The translations under genes were made by a program, and so were the position numbers. From assembly GCF_014930365.1 (NCBI RefSeq), contig NZ_JABXWI010000009.1, forward strand, positions 248,001 to 312,000: a stretch of DNA of 64,000 bases, read 5' to 3'. This document shows, one piece after another, positions 25,431 through 32,936 of the stretch (the first letter of the stretch is position 1; each line of letters opens with the position of its first letter). The notes under the pieces are model-generated. The model was not told the DNA's origin, ran no database searches, and saw nothing but the letters and a program-made list of their open reading frames with translations. This stretch comes from Streptomyces caniscabiei. Lineage in GTDB: Bacteria; Actinomycetota; Actinomycetes; Streptomycetales; Streptomycetaceae.

Positions 25431-26041
25431 CGGGCTTCCTCGTCGTCGACGCCGAGCAACCCTTCGAGCATGACGGCGAGCGCCTCCTGCTTGCGCGGGG
25501 TGAGCCGTTGCCCGCGCAGCGCGAGCGTGACGACGCCGTGCCGGGTGGCGAACTCGACCAGCGGCCCGTCGTCGTGCGCGCCCCCTTCGAGTCCCGCCAG
25601 GATCCGCCCGAGTTCGCGGTTCAGGACGGTCGCGGCCGGGTCGGTGAAGAACCGGACGCCCTCCTCGATCCCGAAGAACTCCGCGAGTTCGGTCAGGTCG
25701 GGCACGTTCGGCATCTTCCGGCCGAGCAGCAGCTGCCGGGCCCACTCGGGGCTGATCGAGAGCCGCTCCGCGACCTCCCTGCCGACCTCTCCGGCCCGCT
25801 TCCCGCTCCGCGCGACATACGCCTCGTGCACCGCCCGCACCCGTCGGCGCACCCGGTCGTCGACCCGGTCCGCCACCGGCGCGTCCCCGTCGAGCAGGGC
25901 CCGCACCTCTTCCTCACCGAGGGCCGTACGGTCCGCCAGGGCTCTCGCGTCGAGCAGGCGGCCCCGGTCGGCACCGGTCTCCGCGATACGGACGTCCAGT
26001 CGCGTCAGGGTCTCGGCAAGGGAATCGGGAAGCGCAGACAC
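25427..26041 (-). CDS. XRE-family regulator, partner of ImmA/IrrE
   Basis: A 204-residue protein. The helix-turn-helix lies about residues 82-140 (EVGREVAERLSISPEWARQL, then PNVPDLTELAEFFGI). The N-terminal 75 residues are acidic and helical and may be a regulatory or cleavage region; the C-terminal part ends in an LTPRKQEALAVMLEGLL helix. It begins the three-gene operon and faces two palindromes at 26085 and 26106. By analogy with ImmR and DdrO it should repress its own operon until cleaved. Confidence 0.82.
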   Translation of the reverse strand: MSALPDSLAETLTRLDVRIAETGADRGRLLDARALADRTALGEEEVRALLDGDAPVADRVDDRVRRRVRAVHEAYVARSGKRAGEVGREVAERLSISPEWARQLLLGRKMPNVPDLTELAEFFGIEEGVRFFTDPAATVLNRELGRILAGLEGGAHDDGPLVEFATRHGVVTLALRGQRLTPRKQEALAVMLEGLLGVDDEEAR

Positions 26042-26084
26042 GCGCCGACCCTACGTGCCGCCGCCTGCCCACACCACGAGATTC

Positions 26085-26117
26085 CAACGATCGTTGAATT
26101 CCGACCAACGATGGTTG
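26085..26117. promoter_or_regulatory. twin palindromes, probable XRE operator
   Basis: CAACGATCGTTG (26085-26096) is a perfect 12-bp palindrome; CAACGATGGTTG (26106-26117) is its near-copy, centre to centre 21 bp, two helical turns. They lie 44-76 bp upstream of the XRE start, in the promoter region of that operon. This is the layout of an autoregulatory operator bound by two dimers. Confidence 0.7.
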
Positions 26118-26152
26118 TGCTACCGGGAAGAGGGTGAGATCCGTGCCCTTCC

Positions 26153-26205
26153 AGGGGCGCGGGGAACTGCGCGAGCAACCACGGACGACCCGCACCCGCC
26201 CGTCA
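26153..26205. repeat. dispersed GC-rich repeat copy
   Basis: AGGGGCGCGGGGAACTGCGC and the next bases match the right arm of the 21338-21369 repeat, then diverge into ACCACGGACGACCCGCACCC. It is a single copy in the intergenic region before arfA. Confidence 0.65.
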
Positions 26206-26257
26206 ACAACGCCCGGCAGGCGCGCAGGCGCACGCCCCGTCCGGCCGCGAGACCCCA

Positions 26258-26286
26258 TTGACTGGCCCCGACATCGACCATAGCGT
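26258..26286 (+). promoter_or_regulatory. promoter of arabinofuranosidase gene
   Basis: TTGACT (26258-26263), 17-bp spacer, TAGCGT (26281-26286): a near-consensus Streptomyces vegetative (HrdB-type) promoter, with the start codon 65 bp further on. Confidence 0.6.
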
Positions 26287-26350
26287 CCCGTTCGACGCAA
26301 CGAGCACCATCCGCAATACCGAACACCGAGTACTGAAGGGCCGCCCCGAG

Positions 26351-27865
26351 ATGACCCGCACCGCCCGCTTCACCCTCGACCCCGCCTTCAAGGTCGGCGA
26401 GGTCAACCCCCGACTCTTCGGCTCCTTCGTCGAACACCTCGGCCGCTGCGTCTACACCGGCATCTTCGAACCGGACCACCCCACCGCCGACGAGGCCGGC
26501 CTGCGCACCGACGTCCTGGACCTGGTCCGCGAACTGGGCGTCACCACGATCCGCTACCCCGGCGGCAACTTCGTCTCCGGCTACAAGTGGGAGGACTCCG
26601 TCGGCCCCGCCGAGGACCGTCCCCGCCGCCTCGACCTCGCCTGGCGCTCGACCGAGACCAACCGCTTCGGCCTCTCCGAGTACATCGGCTTCCTGAAGAA
26701 GATCGGCCCCCGGGCCGAGCCGATGATGGCCCTCAACCTCGGCACCCGGGGCGTCGCCGAGGCCCTCGAACTCCAGGAGTACGCCAACCACCCGGCCGGC
26801 ACCGCCCTCGCCGACCTCCGCGCCGCCCACGGCGACAAGGACCCCTTCGGCATCAGCCTGTGGTGCCTGGGCAACGAGATGGACGGCCCCTGGCAGACCG
26901 GCCACAAGACGGCGACGGAGTACGGCCGCATCGCCGCCGAGACGGCCCGCGCGATGCGCCAGATGGACCCGTCCGTGGAACTGGTCGCCTGCGGTTCCTC
27001 CAGCCAGTCCATGCCGACGTTCGCCGAGTGGGAGGCGACGGTCCTGGCGGAGACGTACGACCTCGTCGACTACATCTCCCTGCACGCCTACTACCAGCCC
27101 GAGGACGGCGACCTCGACTCCTTCCTGGCCTCCGCCGTCGACATGGAGTCCTTCATCGAGAACGTGGTCGCCACCTGTGACCATGTGGGCGCCAGGCTGA
27201 AGTCGAAGAAGAAGATCAACCTCTCCTTCGACGAGTGGAACGTCTGGTACATCTCGAAGTGGCACGAGATCGAGAACTCCGGCGCGCGGGACTGGGCGGA
27301 GGCCCCCCGTCTGCTGGAGGACAACTACAGCGTCACCGACGCCGTCGTCTTCGGCTCCCTCCTCATCGCCCTCCTGCGCCACGCCGACCGCGTGACCGTC
27401 GCCTGCCTCGCCCAGCTCGTCAACGTCATCGCCCCGATCATGACCGAACCGGGCGGCCCGGCCTGGCGGCAGACCACGTTCTTCCCCTTCGCCCAGGCCG
27501 CGAAGTACGGCCGGGGCGAGGTGCTCGACGTACGGGTGGACTCGCCGACGTACGAGACGAAGAAGTACGGCGAGACGGATCTGCTGCACGCGACGGCGGT
27601 GCGCGCCGAGGACGGGTCGGTGACCGTGTTCGCGGTCAACCGGGGCCGTACGGAAGCGCTGCCGCTGGAAGTCGCCCTGAACGGGCTGGAGTTGACCCGG
27701 GTCGTCGAGCACAGCGCACTGGCCGACGCGGACCCCGACGCGCGGAACACGCTCGCCGAGCCCGAGCGGGTCGTCCCGCACACGGGTGAGGGGGCGTCAC
27801 TTCGGGACGGCGTGCTGAGCGCGGTCCTCGAACCGCTGTCGTGGAACGTCATCCGGCTCGCCTGA
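26351..27865 (+). CDS. arfA: GH51 alpha-N-arabinofuranosidase, cytoplasmic
   Basis: A 504-residue enzyme. ATG 26351 is chosen because the GH51 sequence starts at once (TRTARFTLDPAFKVGEVNPR); earlier in-frame starts add unrelated residues and pass through the promoter. The catalytic acid/base Glu is in WCLGNEMDGPWQ and the nucleophile Glu in LSFDEWNVWY. The TIM barrel is followed by a C-terminal beta domain (ending PLSWNVIRLA). There is no signal peptide, so it acts on imported arabino-oligosaccharides, releasing L-arabinose. Arabinose or arabinan oligomers could be a substrate of the ABC importers at 42-46 or 51-56 kb. Confidence 0.95.
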   Translation: MTRTARFTLDPAFKVGEVNPRLFGSFVEHLGRCVYTGIFEPDHPTADEAGLRTDVLDLVRELGVTTIRYPGGNFVSGYKWEDSVGPAEDRPRRLDLAWRSTETNRFGLSEYIGFLKKIGPRAEPMMALNLGTRGVAEALELQEYANHPAGTALADLRAAHGDKDPFGISLWCLGNEMDGPWQTGHKTATEYGRIAAETARAMRQMDPSVELVACGSSSQSMPTFAEWEATVLAETYDLVDYISLHAYYQPEDGDLDSFLASAVDMESFIENVVATCDHVGARLKSKKKINLSFDEWNVWYISKWHEIENSGARDWAEAPRLLEDNYSVTDAVVFGSLLIALLRHADRVTVACLAQLVNVIAPIMTEPGGPAWRQTTFFPFAQAAKYGRGEVLDVRVDSPTYETKKYGETDLLHATAVRAEDGSVTVFAVNRGRTEALPLEVALNGLELTRVVEHSALADADPDARNTLAEPERVVPHTGEGASLRDGVLSAVLEPLSWNVIRLA

Positions 27866-27895
27866 GGGGACGGGCCGCCAGGCCTCCGGCCCACC

Positions 27896-27920
27896 TCCCG
27901 CGCCCCGCCGGGGCGCGGGA
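27896..27920 (+). terminator. hairpin after arfA
   Basis: TCCCGCGCCCC (27896-27906) and GGGGCGCGGGA (27910-27920) form a perfect 11-bp stem with a 3-base loop, about 30 bp after the arfA stop. No T-run, as is usual in Streptomyces. Confidence 0.65.
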
Positions 27921-27955
27921 CCGCCGTGGTGCACGCGTGGTCGACAATGTTGGCC

Positions 27956-28414
27956 ATGAGGATCTCGGCACGGGCGGATTACGCCGTACGCGCGGTACTG
28001 GAAGTCGCCGTACGGCAGGACAGCGGTCCGGTGAAGGCGGAAGTCATCGCGACCGTGCAGGAGATTCCGCACAAGTTCCTGGAGGGCATCCTCGGGGACC
28101 TGAGGCGGGGCGGCGTCGTCACCAGCCGGCGCGGCGGCAGCGGCGGTTACCAGCTCGCCAGGGACGCCGCCGCGATCACCGTCGCCGACGTCATCAGGGC
28201 GGTGGACGGCCCCATCGTGTCGGTGCGCGGCGAACGGCCCACCGGCCTGACCTACACGGGCTCCGCCGAGCCGCTGCTGCCGCTGTGGATCGCGCTGCGG
28301 GCCAACGTCCGCCGCATCCTGGAGGGCGTCACGGTGGCCGACATCGCGGCGAACGCGCTGCCCGAGCCGGTGAAGGAGCTGGCGGCGGAACCGGCGGCCT
28401 GGGAGAACCCGTAA
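27956..28414 (+). CDS. Rrf2-family transcriptional regulator without cluster cysteines
   Basis: A 152-residue protein from ATG 27956. It opens MRISARADYAVRAVLEVA and has the winged helix ending VVTSRRGGSGGYQLARDA, characteristic of Rrf2 proteins. It contains no cysteine, so unlike IscR, NsrR or RsrR it cannot hold an iron-sulphur cluster through Cys; it would resemble CymR, which senses through a partner protein. The gene just downstream is a TauE/SafE-like exporter gene (now split), suggesting sulphur metabolism control. Confidence 0.88.
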   Translation: MRISARADYAVRAVLEVAVRQDSGPVKAEVIATVQEIPHKFLEGILGDLRRGGVVTSRRGGSGGYQLARDAAAITVADVIRAVDGPIVSVRGERPTGLTYTGSAEPLLPLWIALRANVRRILEGVTVADIAANALPEPVKELAAEPAAWENP

Positions 28415-28572
28415 GGAGGTCCGCGCCCGGCCTCCGCGCACACAATCCTCACCCCCTCCTCAGTCCTTCCTCAGCTCGATCTCGTACCGTTGCCGTTCGG
28501 CTCATCCCTACCTAACCGGTGGGAAAGCCAGGGAAAAGCGGCGGCGGCAACGGAAGACGGGACGAAGGACGC

Positions 28573-28911
28573 ATGCGGACGCTGGTACTGCTCGCGCTGG
28601 CGGGCCTGGGCGCACAGCTCGTGGACGGCAGCCTGGGCATGGCCTACGGCGTGACCTCGACGACGCTGCTGCTCGCCATGGGCACCAACCCGGCGGCCGC
28701 GTCGGCCACGGTGCACCTCGCCGAGATCGGCACGACCCTGATGTCGGGCGCCTCGCACTGGCGGTTCGGGAACGTGGACTGGAAGGTCGTCACCAGGATC
28801 GGAGTGCCGGGCGCGGTGGGCGCGTTCCTCGGCGCGACGGTCCTCTCGTCGCTGTCGACCGAGGTCGCGGCCCCCATGATGTCGCTGATCCTCCTCGGCC
28901 TCTACCTCTGA
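28573..28911 (+). pseudogene. TSUP (TauE/SafE-like) transporter, 5' part, split by IS
   Basis: From ATG 28573 (GAAGGA just before) the product reads as the N-terminal half of a sulphite/sulphonate exporter-like TSUP protein: QLVDGSLGMAYGVTSTTLLL is the family's first repeat. After GLY at 28905 the frame enters the IS element and stops at 28911. Joining 28905 to 30779 restores an uninterrupted reading frame (…GLY|VLSRFTRRG…) of 246 residues. The broken gene encodes about four of eight membrane helices and is unlikely to function alone. Confidence 0.85.
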
Positions 28912-29007
28912 TCTTGGCCAGTGCTCCGCCCTTCAGGGCGGAGGTGAAGGCCGGCCTTGGCCCGGAGGCGCGAAGCGCCGGAGTGCTCTGCGTCTTCGGG
29001 GTGACGG

Positions 29008-29436
29008 TCAGAGGGGACGTTGCTGGTTTTCGATGTACTGCTTGACGACGCTCAGGGGTGCTCCGCCGCATGATCCTGCGAAGTAGGAGCCGGACCAGAA
29101 GTGTCCGCCCCACAGGTACCGGCGGACGTGGCTGTCGTATTCCTGGCGGAGCCTGCGGGAGCTGACGCCCTTGAGGGAGTTGACCAGTTTGGAGAGCTGG
29201 ACCTTGGGCGGGTAGTGCACGAGCAGGTGGACGTGGTCCTGTTCGCCGTTGAACTGTTTCAGCTCGGCCTCGAAGTCCGTGCAGACCTCTCGCATGATCT
29301 CTTCGGTGCGGGTCAGCATGGCGTCGGTGAGCGCGTTCCGCCGGTACTTGGTGACGAAAACCAAGTGAACGTGCAGGTTGTGGACAACATGGCGACCGGT
29401 TCTGACATCGGGATGAGGGTTCCAGCGTGGTGACAT
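29008..29436 (-). CDS. tnpA: IS200/IS605 transposase TnpA (Y1 HUH)
   Basis: A 142-residue single-strand DNA transposase. The metal-binding HUH motif is HVHLLV, and the catalytic Tyr is in the C-terminal helix (VVKQYIENQQ). Also typical are the early HNLHVHLVFVTKYRR and the WGGHFWSGSYF segments. Length and motifs look complete, so it may be active. The ATG at 29436 lies 23 bp from the tnpB start on the opposite strand. Confidence 0.93.
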   Translation of the reverse strand: MSPRWNPHPDVRTGRHVVHNLHVHLVFVTKYRRNALTDAMLTRTEEIMREVCTDFEAELKQFNGEQDHVHLLVHYPPKVQLSKLVNSLKGVSSRRLRQEYDSHVRRYLWGGHFWSGSYFAGSCGGAPLSVVKQYIENQQRPL

Positions 29437-29459
29437 AAACCAATGCTAGATTCTCGATC

Positions 29460-30740
29460 GTGAGTCAAGGCACCCTGGTCAAGCGGCAGTTCGGGCACCG
29501 TGCCCGGCTTGCGCTGTCGCCTGCCGGGATTCGCGCAGCGGATGACCAGGCGCACGCGGCCCGCACGATGTGGAACCTGCTGCACGCCTGGTGGCAGATG
29601 ATGCCGAAGGAAAAGCGGACACTCGCGCACGCGGACGCCGCGATCCGCCAGGCCCGCAAGGACATCGACTTCCTCGCCGTCCTGCCCGCCCAGGCCGCGC
29701 AAGCGGTACTCAAGACGTACGTCCAGGCATGGAAGAACTGCTGGGACGGGCGCGCCGACGCCCCGAACTTCAAGGGCCGCCTCCGCACCGTGATGTCCGT
29801 GGACATCCCGCAGGGCCGCGACCTGAACATCACCCGCGTGCACCGACGCTGGGGCATGGTCAACCTTCCCAAGGTGGGCCGGGTCCGCTTCCGCTGGACC
29901 AAGGACCTGCCCGTGGGCAAGCGCGCCGACACGGAGAACCGGATCACCGGGGCGCGGCTGGTCAAGGACGCGCTCGGCTGGCACATCGCCTTCCGTGTCC
30001 AGACCCTGGAGCCCAGGCCCGATCCGCACCAGGGGCCGGACATCGGTATCGACGTGGGCGTCACCGTGCCCATCGCCCTCTCGAACGGCGAAACCTACGG
30101 GCACGGGGCATGGCTGACGGAGAAGGAGAAGGCCAGGCTCCTGCACCTGGAGCAGCGCGCCGCGCAGCGTAAGCAGCACCGCAGGCCCGGCGAGCGCACC
30201 AGCCGCCGACTGCACCACACCTACGACCAGATCGCAGAACTCCGCGCGAAAGCCAAGCGCCGGGCCCTGGACTGGCAGCACAAGACCACCACCGCCATCG
30301 CCCGCCCGTACGTACGTACGTACGGCACGGTCGTGGTCGAAGCACTCACCCTCACGAACATGGTCAAGTCCGCCAGGGGAACGGTTGAAGAGCCGGGCAA
30401 GAACGTCGCCCAGAAATCCGGGCTGAACCGCTCCATCAGCCAGGAGGCATGGGGTCGCACCGTCACCATGCTGGCGTACAAGACCGCCCAACTCGGCGGC
30501 ACCCTGGTCAAGGTCCCCGCCCCGGGCACCTCCCGGCGCTGCTCGGCGTGCGGCTTCACCACGCCCGGCAGCCGGGAGTCCCAGGCCGTGTTCGTGTGCA
30601 AGAACCCGGACTGCGGCTGGTCGGGCAACGCGGCCCGCAACGTCCTGCACCTGTACCGGACGAGCCTCGCGCTCGTCCCGGCTGCCGGGAGGGCAGTCGT
30701 CAGGCGCGCCAAGCGCGTCAAGCCCGCTGCCGCGAGGTAA
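29460..30740 (+). CDS. tnpB: TnpB RNA-guided nuclease-like protein, RuvC-III Asp missing
   Basis: A 426-residue protein from GTG 29460. N-terminal helical domain; RuvC-I Asp at D198 (DIGIDVGV); RuvC-II Glu at E294 (TVVVEALTLTNM); zinc finger C361/C364 (CSACG) and C380/C385 (CKNPDCGW). TnpB proteins usually end this part with GN-ADVN-AARN, whose Asp is the third catalytic residue. Here it reads GNAARN (DNA 30624-30641), as if ADVN had been deleted between the two N-A steps, and no Asp sits two residues before NAA. The protein is otherwise complete. It may be nuclease-deficient, or an Asp elsewhere could substitute. Confidence 0.88.
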   Translation: MSQGTLVKRQFGHRARLALSPAGIRAADDQAHAARTMWNLLHAWWQMMPKEKRTLAHADAAIRQARKDIDFLAVLPAQAAQAVLKTYVQAWKNCWDGRADAPNFKGRLRTVMSVDIPQGRDLNITRVHRRWGMVNLPKVGRVRFRWTKDLPVGKRADTENRITGARLVKDALGWHIAFRVQTLEPRPDPHQGPDIGIDVGVTVPIALSNGETYGHGAWLTEKEKARLLHLEQRAAQRKQHRRPGERTSRRLHHTYDQIAELRAKAKRRALDWQHKTTTAIARPYVRTYGTVVVEALTLTNMVKSARGTVEEPGKNVAQKSGLNRSISQEAWGRTVTMLAYKTAQLGGTLVKVPAPGTSRRCSACGFTTPGSRESQAVFVCKNPDCGWSGNAARNVLHLYRTSLALVPAAGRAVVRRAKRVKPAAAR

Positions 30741-30778
30741 GCAGGAATCTCCCGGCTTCAGCCGGGAGAGCACTTCAA
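30640..30778 (+). ncRNA. possible omega/reRNA at the right end of the IS element
   Basis: In IS605-type elements the TnpB guide RNA overlaps the 3' end of tnpB and ends at the right boundary, with the guide read from flanking DNA. By this rule the scaffold would cover roughly 30640-30778, include the hairpin at 30749-30768, and take its guide from 30779 onward in the TSUP gene. This is inferred from element structure, not from a recognised sequence family. Confidence 0.3.
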
Positions 30779-31186
30779 GTCCTGTCCCGCTTCACCCGGC
30801 GCGGCCTGCCCCGGGAACGTCTCGGCCGGCCGCTGCGGAAGCGGTTCCTCTCCCCGCTGGGCCTGGTCGCGGGCTTCCTGGACGTGACCGGCGGGGGCGG
30901 CTGGGGCCCGGTCGGTACACCGGCACTCCTCGCGAGCGGCCGCATGGAACCCCGTAAGGTCATCGGCTCCATCGACACGAGCGAGTTCCTCGTCGCGGTC
31001 GCCGCGAGCCTGGGCTTCCTCTTCTCCCTCGCCTCCCAGGGCTTGGACTGGGCGTGGGTCGCCGCGTTCCTGCTGGGCGGCCTGATCGCCGCGCCGATCG
31101 CCGCGTGGCTGGTCCGCCTGGTCCCGCCGCGCGTACTGGGTTCGGCGGTGGGCGGCGTCGACGAGCCGCTGGCAACCCGTCGCTGA
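30779..31186 (+). pseudogene. TSUP transporter, 3' part, split by IS
   Basis: In frame with the 5' part after IS removal. It starts VLSRFTRRGLP and carries the second TSUP repeat (LGLVAGFLDVTGGGGWGPVG), followed by more membrane helices, ending at 31186. It has no good start of its own near the junction, although the frame runs open back into tnpB DNA. Confidence 0.85.
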
Positions 31187-31237
31187 CAGCCGGCCGGACC
31201 GCCAGGGTCACGGGCGCCCCGGAGCTCCGTCCTGAGT

Positions 31238-32080
31238 TCAGCCCCGTTCGCAGCGGTCGAGTGCGGCACGGACCCGGCTGAGCCCCTCCACCCTCCAGTG
31301 CCCCCGGTCGGGCAACTGGTCGTCTCGGCGCCACCGCCAGGCCGAGAACATCGCCCAGTTCAGGGCACGGCAGCGCTGGACCAGACCGTGGTCGGCCCCC
31401 GCGTAGTGCTGTGCCACGTCCTCGGGCGCGTGGGCGAGGTCGAACTCCACCGGCCCACGGCAACACGTGGCCAGGTCCACGAAGAGCGGGCCTCGCCGTG
31501 TGCTGAGGAGGTTGCCCGGATGGGGCTCGCCGTGCAGCAGCTGTTCGTCGGCCTTCTCCGCGCCGATCTCGGTGCTCAGCTCGCCGAGGGCGTCGCTGAG
31601 GAGTTCCCGGCCGGAATCGGGCAGTTCGGGGGAACGCTCCCGGTCGTTCACCTCTCTGAGCGCCGCGGCGACTCGATCGGTGACATGCGGCGCGTCCAGA
31701 GCGATCCGGCGCAGGGCGGCATGATGCCGCAGGAACGCGTCCGCGTAGGCGGCCCCGTCGATCTCCGCTCCCACCGGTTCGTAGTAGGTCCAGAGCGAGA
31801 CGGCGAAGGCGTCACGCACATGGACCCGGGGCTCGACCCGGGGATCGAGTTCCGCCACCGGAGCCCCGGCATCGGCGAGACGGCGGGCGACCTCCACTTC
31901 GAACTCGGAATCGGCCAGGTGCCCCACAGGCGCGACCCGAACCAGCACGTCGCACGGAGCCAGGCGCAGCGCGACCCGGTCCGAATCGTGGACGACGACC
32001 ACATCGTCCACCCGAAGTCCCAGCCCCGAAGCGGTCATCCGCCCCGCCTCGACCGCGCGGCGCAGCTCCGACGGCTCCAT
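31238..32080 (-). CDS. APH-fold phosphotransferase with HGE motif
   Basis: A 280-residue protein from ATG 32080. The kinase core shows LLHGEPHPGNLL (183-190 for HGEPHPGN) and FVDLATCCRGPVEFDL, corresponding to the catalytic loop and the DFG-like Asp of aminoglycoside phosphotransferase-fold kinases. The usual catalytic Asp of HGD is Glu here, seen also in the protein at 36332, so activity may be reduced or changed. It is convergent with the split TSUP gene. Substrate unknown. Confidence 0.82.
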   Translation of the reverse strand: MEPSELRRAVEAGRMTASGLGLRVDDVVVVHDSDRVALRLAPCDVLVRVAPVGHLADSEFEVEVARRLADAGAPVAELDPRVEPRVHVRDAFAVSLWTYYEPVGAEIDGAAYADAFLRHHAALRRIALDAPHVTDRVAAALREVNDRERSPELPDSGRELLSDALGELSTEIGAEKADEQLLHGEPHPGNLLSTRRGPLFVDLATCCRGPVEFDLAHAPEDVAQHYAGADHGLVQRCRALNWAMFSAWRWRRDDQLPDRGHWRVEGLSRVRAALDRCERG

Positions 32081-32168
32081 GACGCCCTCCCTGAATCACG
32101 TTCGTCGTTGTAGGCCACGCGCCCCTTCCACCTGTACGGGCTCCAGGAGCAGGGCGGAACCCGTGGTC

Positions 32169-32726
32169 TCACCCCAGCCGCACGGCCAGTGTCACCTCCG
32201 CGCCCGCTCCTGTCATGGCCGTCGTCACCGTCAGGCGGTCCGTGACCAGGTGGGCCAGCCAGAGGCCGCGGCCGGGGCAGGTGTCGGTGAGGCCGGGGAG
32301 GAGTTCCGGGATGGCGGGGGTGAAGCCGGGGCCGTTGTCGGTGATGCGGCACTCCAGTTCATGGGGGAGGAGGCGCAGTTCCAGGCGGCCCTGACCGCCC
32401 GCGTGTTCGACCGCGTTGGCCGCGATCTCGCTGACCGCGAGGGTGAACTCGCCGAGCCGTACGCCGCCCAGGCCCGCCGCCGCGGCCGTGTCCTCGACCT
32501 GGGCGCGCACCTGGGGGAGGTTCTCTCCGGTGAAGTGGCGTTTCAGCAGAAGCGTTTCGGGAGGGAGGGGCGGCGCCTCGCCGCCGGAGCCCGCCACCGC
32601 GCCGGTCGCCCCGGCGCCACCCTTCCTCTCCCCGCCCGGCATCACGGCCGCCTCCTCTCGATGGGTGTCGATGGGTACGGACACGGGTCGTTGGGAGTCA
32701 AAGGCGAACTGCCGCACCTCGCCCAC
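32169..32726 (-). CDS. HATPase-type anti-sigma/serine kinase-like protein
   Basis: 185 residues from GTG 32726, or about 157 from ATG 32642; the first 50 residues are low complexity, so the later start is possible. The ATPase core is well conserved: FTLAVSEIAANAVEHAG is the N-box with Asn, ITDNGPGF is the G1 box, and GRGLWLAHLVTDRL the G2 region. These single-domain ATPases are very numerous in Streptomyces and act as RsbW-like or signalling partners. No STAS partner is adjacent. Confidence 0.85.
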   Translation of the reverse strand: MGEVRQFAFDSQRPVSVPIDTHREEAAVMPGGERKGGAGATGAVAGSGGEAPPLPPETLLLKRHFTGENLPQVRAQVEDTAAAAGLGGVRLGEFTLAVSEIAANAVEHAGGQGRLELRLLPHELECRITDNGPGFTPAIPELLPGLTDTCPGRGLWLAHLVTDRLTVTTAMTGAGAEVTLAVRLG

Positions 32727-32936
32727 GCTAGCCGTGCTCGCCCGATGCGTACCCAGCGGATCGAGAGGGCATCACGCCTGGTCGTAACCGTATGAATTCG
32801 ATCGGGTGGTGATCGGATGCGCCCGACCTCTGCTGATCGGTTTCCGTCGATCGATCAGGGCAGAGGGGTCCCGACACGACATCGGCTCCCTCCCGCACGG
32901 TCCGGCAGGGAGCCGACGGCTAGTCGCTCGTCTGTG
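32727..32936. other. intergenic, nothing identified
   Basis: Just over 200 bp between two leftward genes; it must carry the HATPase promoter and the end of... the dioxygenase transcript. No clear hairpin or palindrome seen. Confidence 0.4.

Larger units (their letters stand above)
28906..30778. mobile_element. IS200/IS605-family element with tnpA and tnpB
   Basis: The limits are set by the split TSUP gene: removing 28906-30778 (1873 bp) repairs its frame exactly, with no target duplication, as expected for single-strand transposition. Both ends have subterminal hairpins with 8-bp stems and a TTCA loop (28924-28943 and 30749-30768). The right end finishes in TCAA with GAAT directly before the right hairpin, like the right cleavage and guide sequences known for IS608; the left flank is CTAC, close to IS608's TTAC target. 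It encodes a HUH transposase (minus) and TnpB (plus), transcribed divergently. Confidence 0.9.

Noticed and set aside
26258..26350. Upstream start for the arabinofuranosidase
   Set aside because: That stretch contains the TTGACT-17-TAGCGT promoter and adds residues unlike GH51 proteins.
29431..29452. TGACAT / TAGATT as tnpB promoter
   Set aside because: Spacer of only 10 bases is too short.
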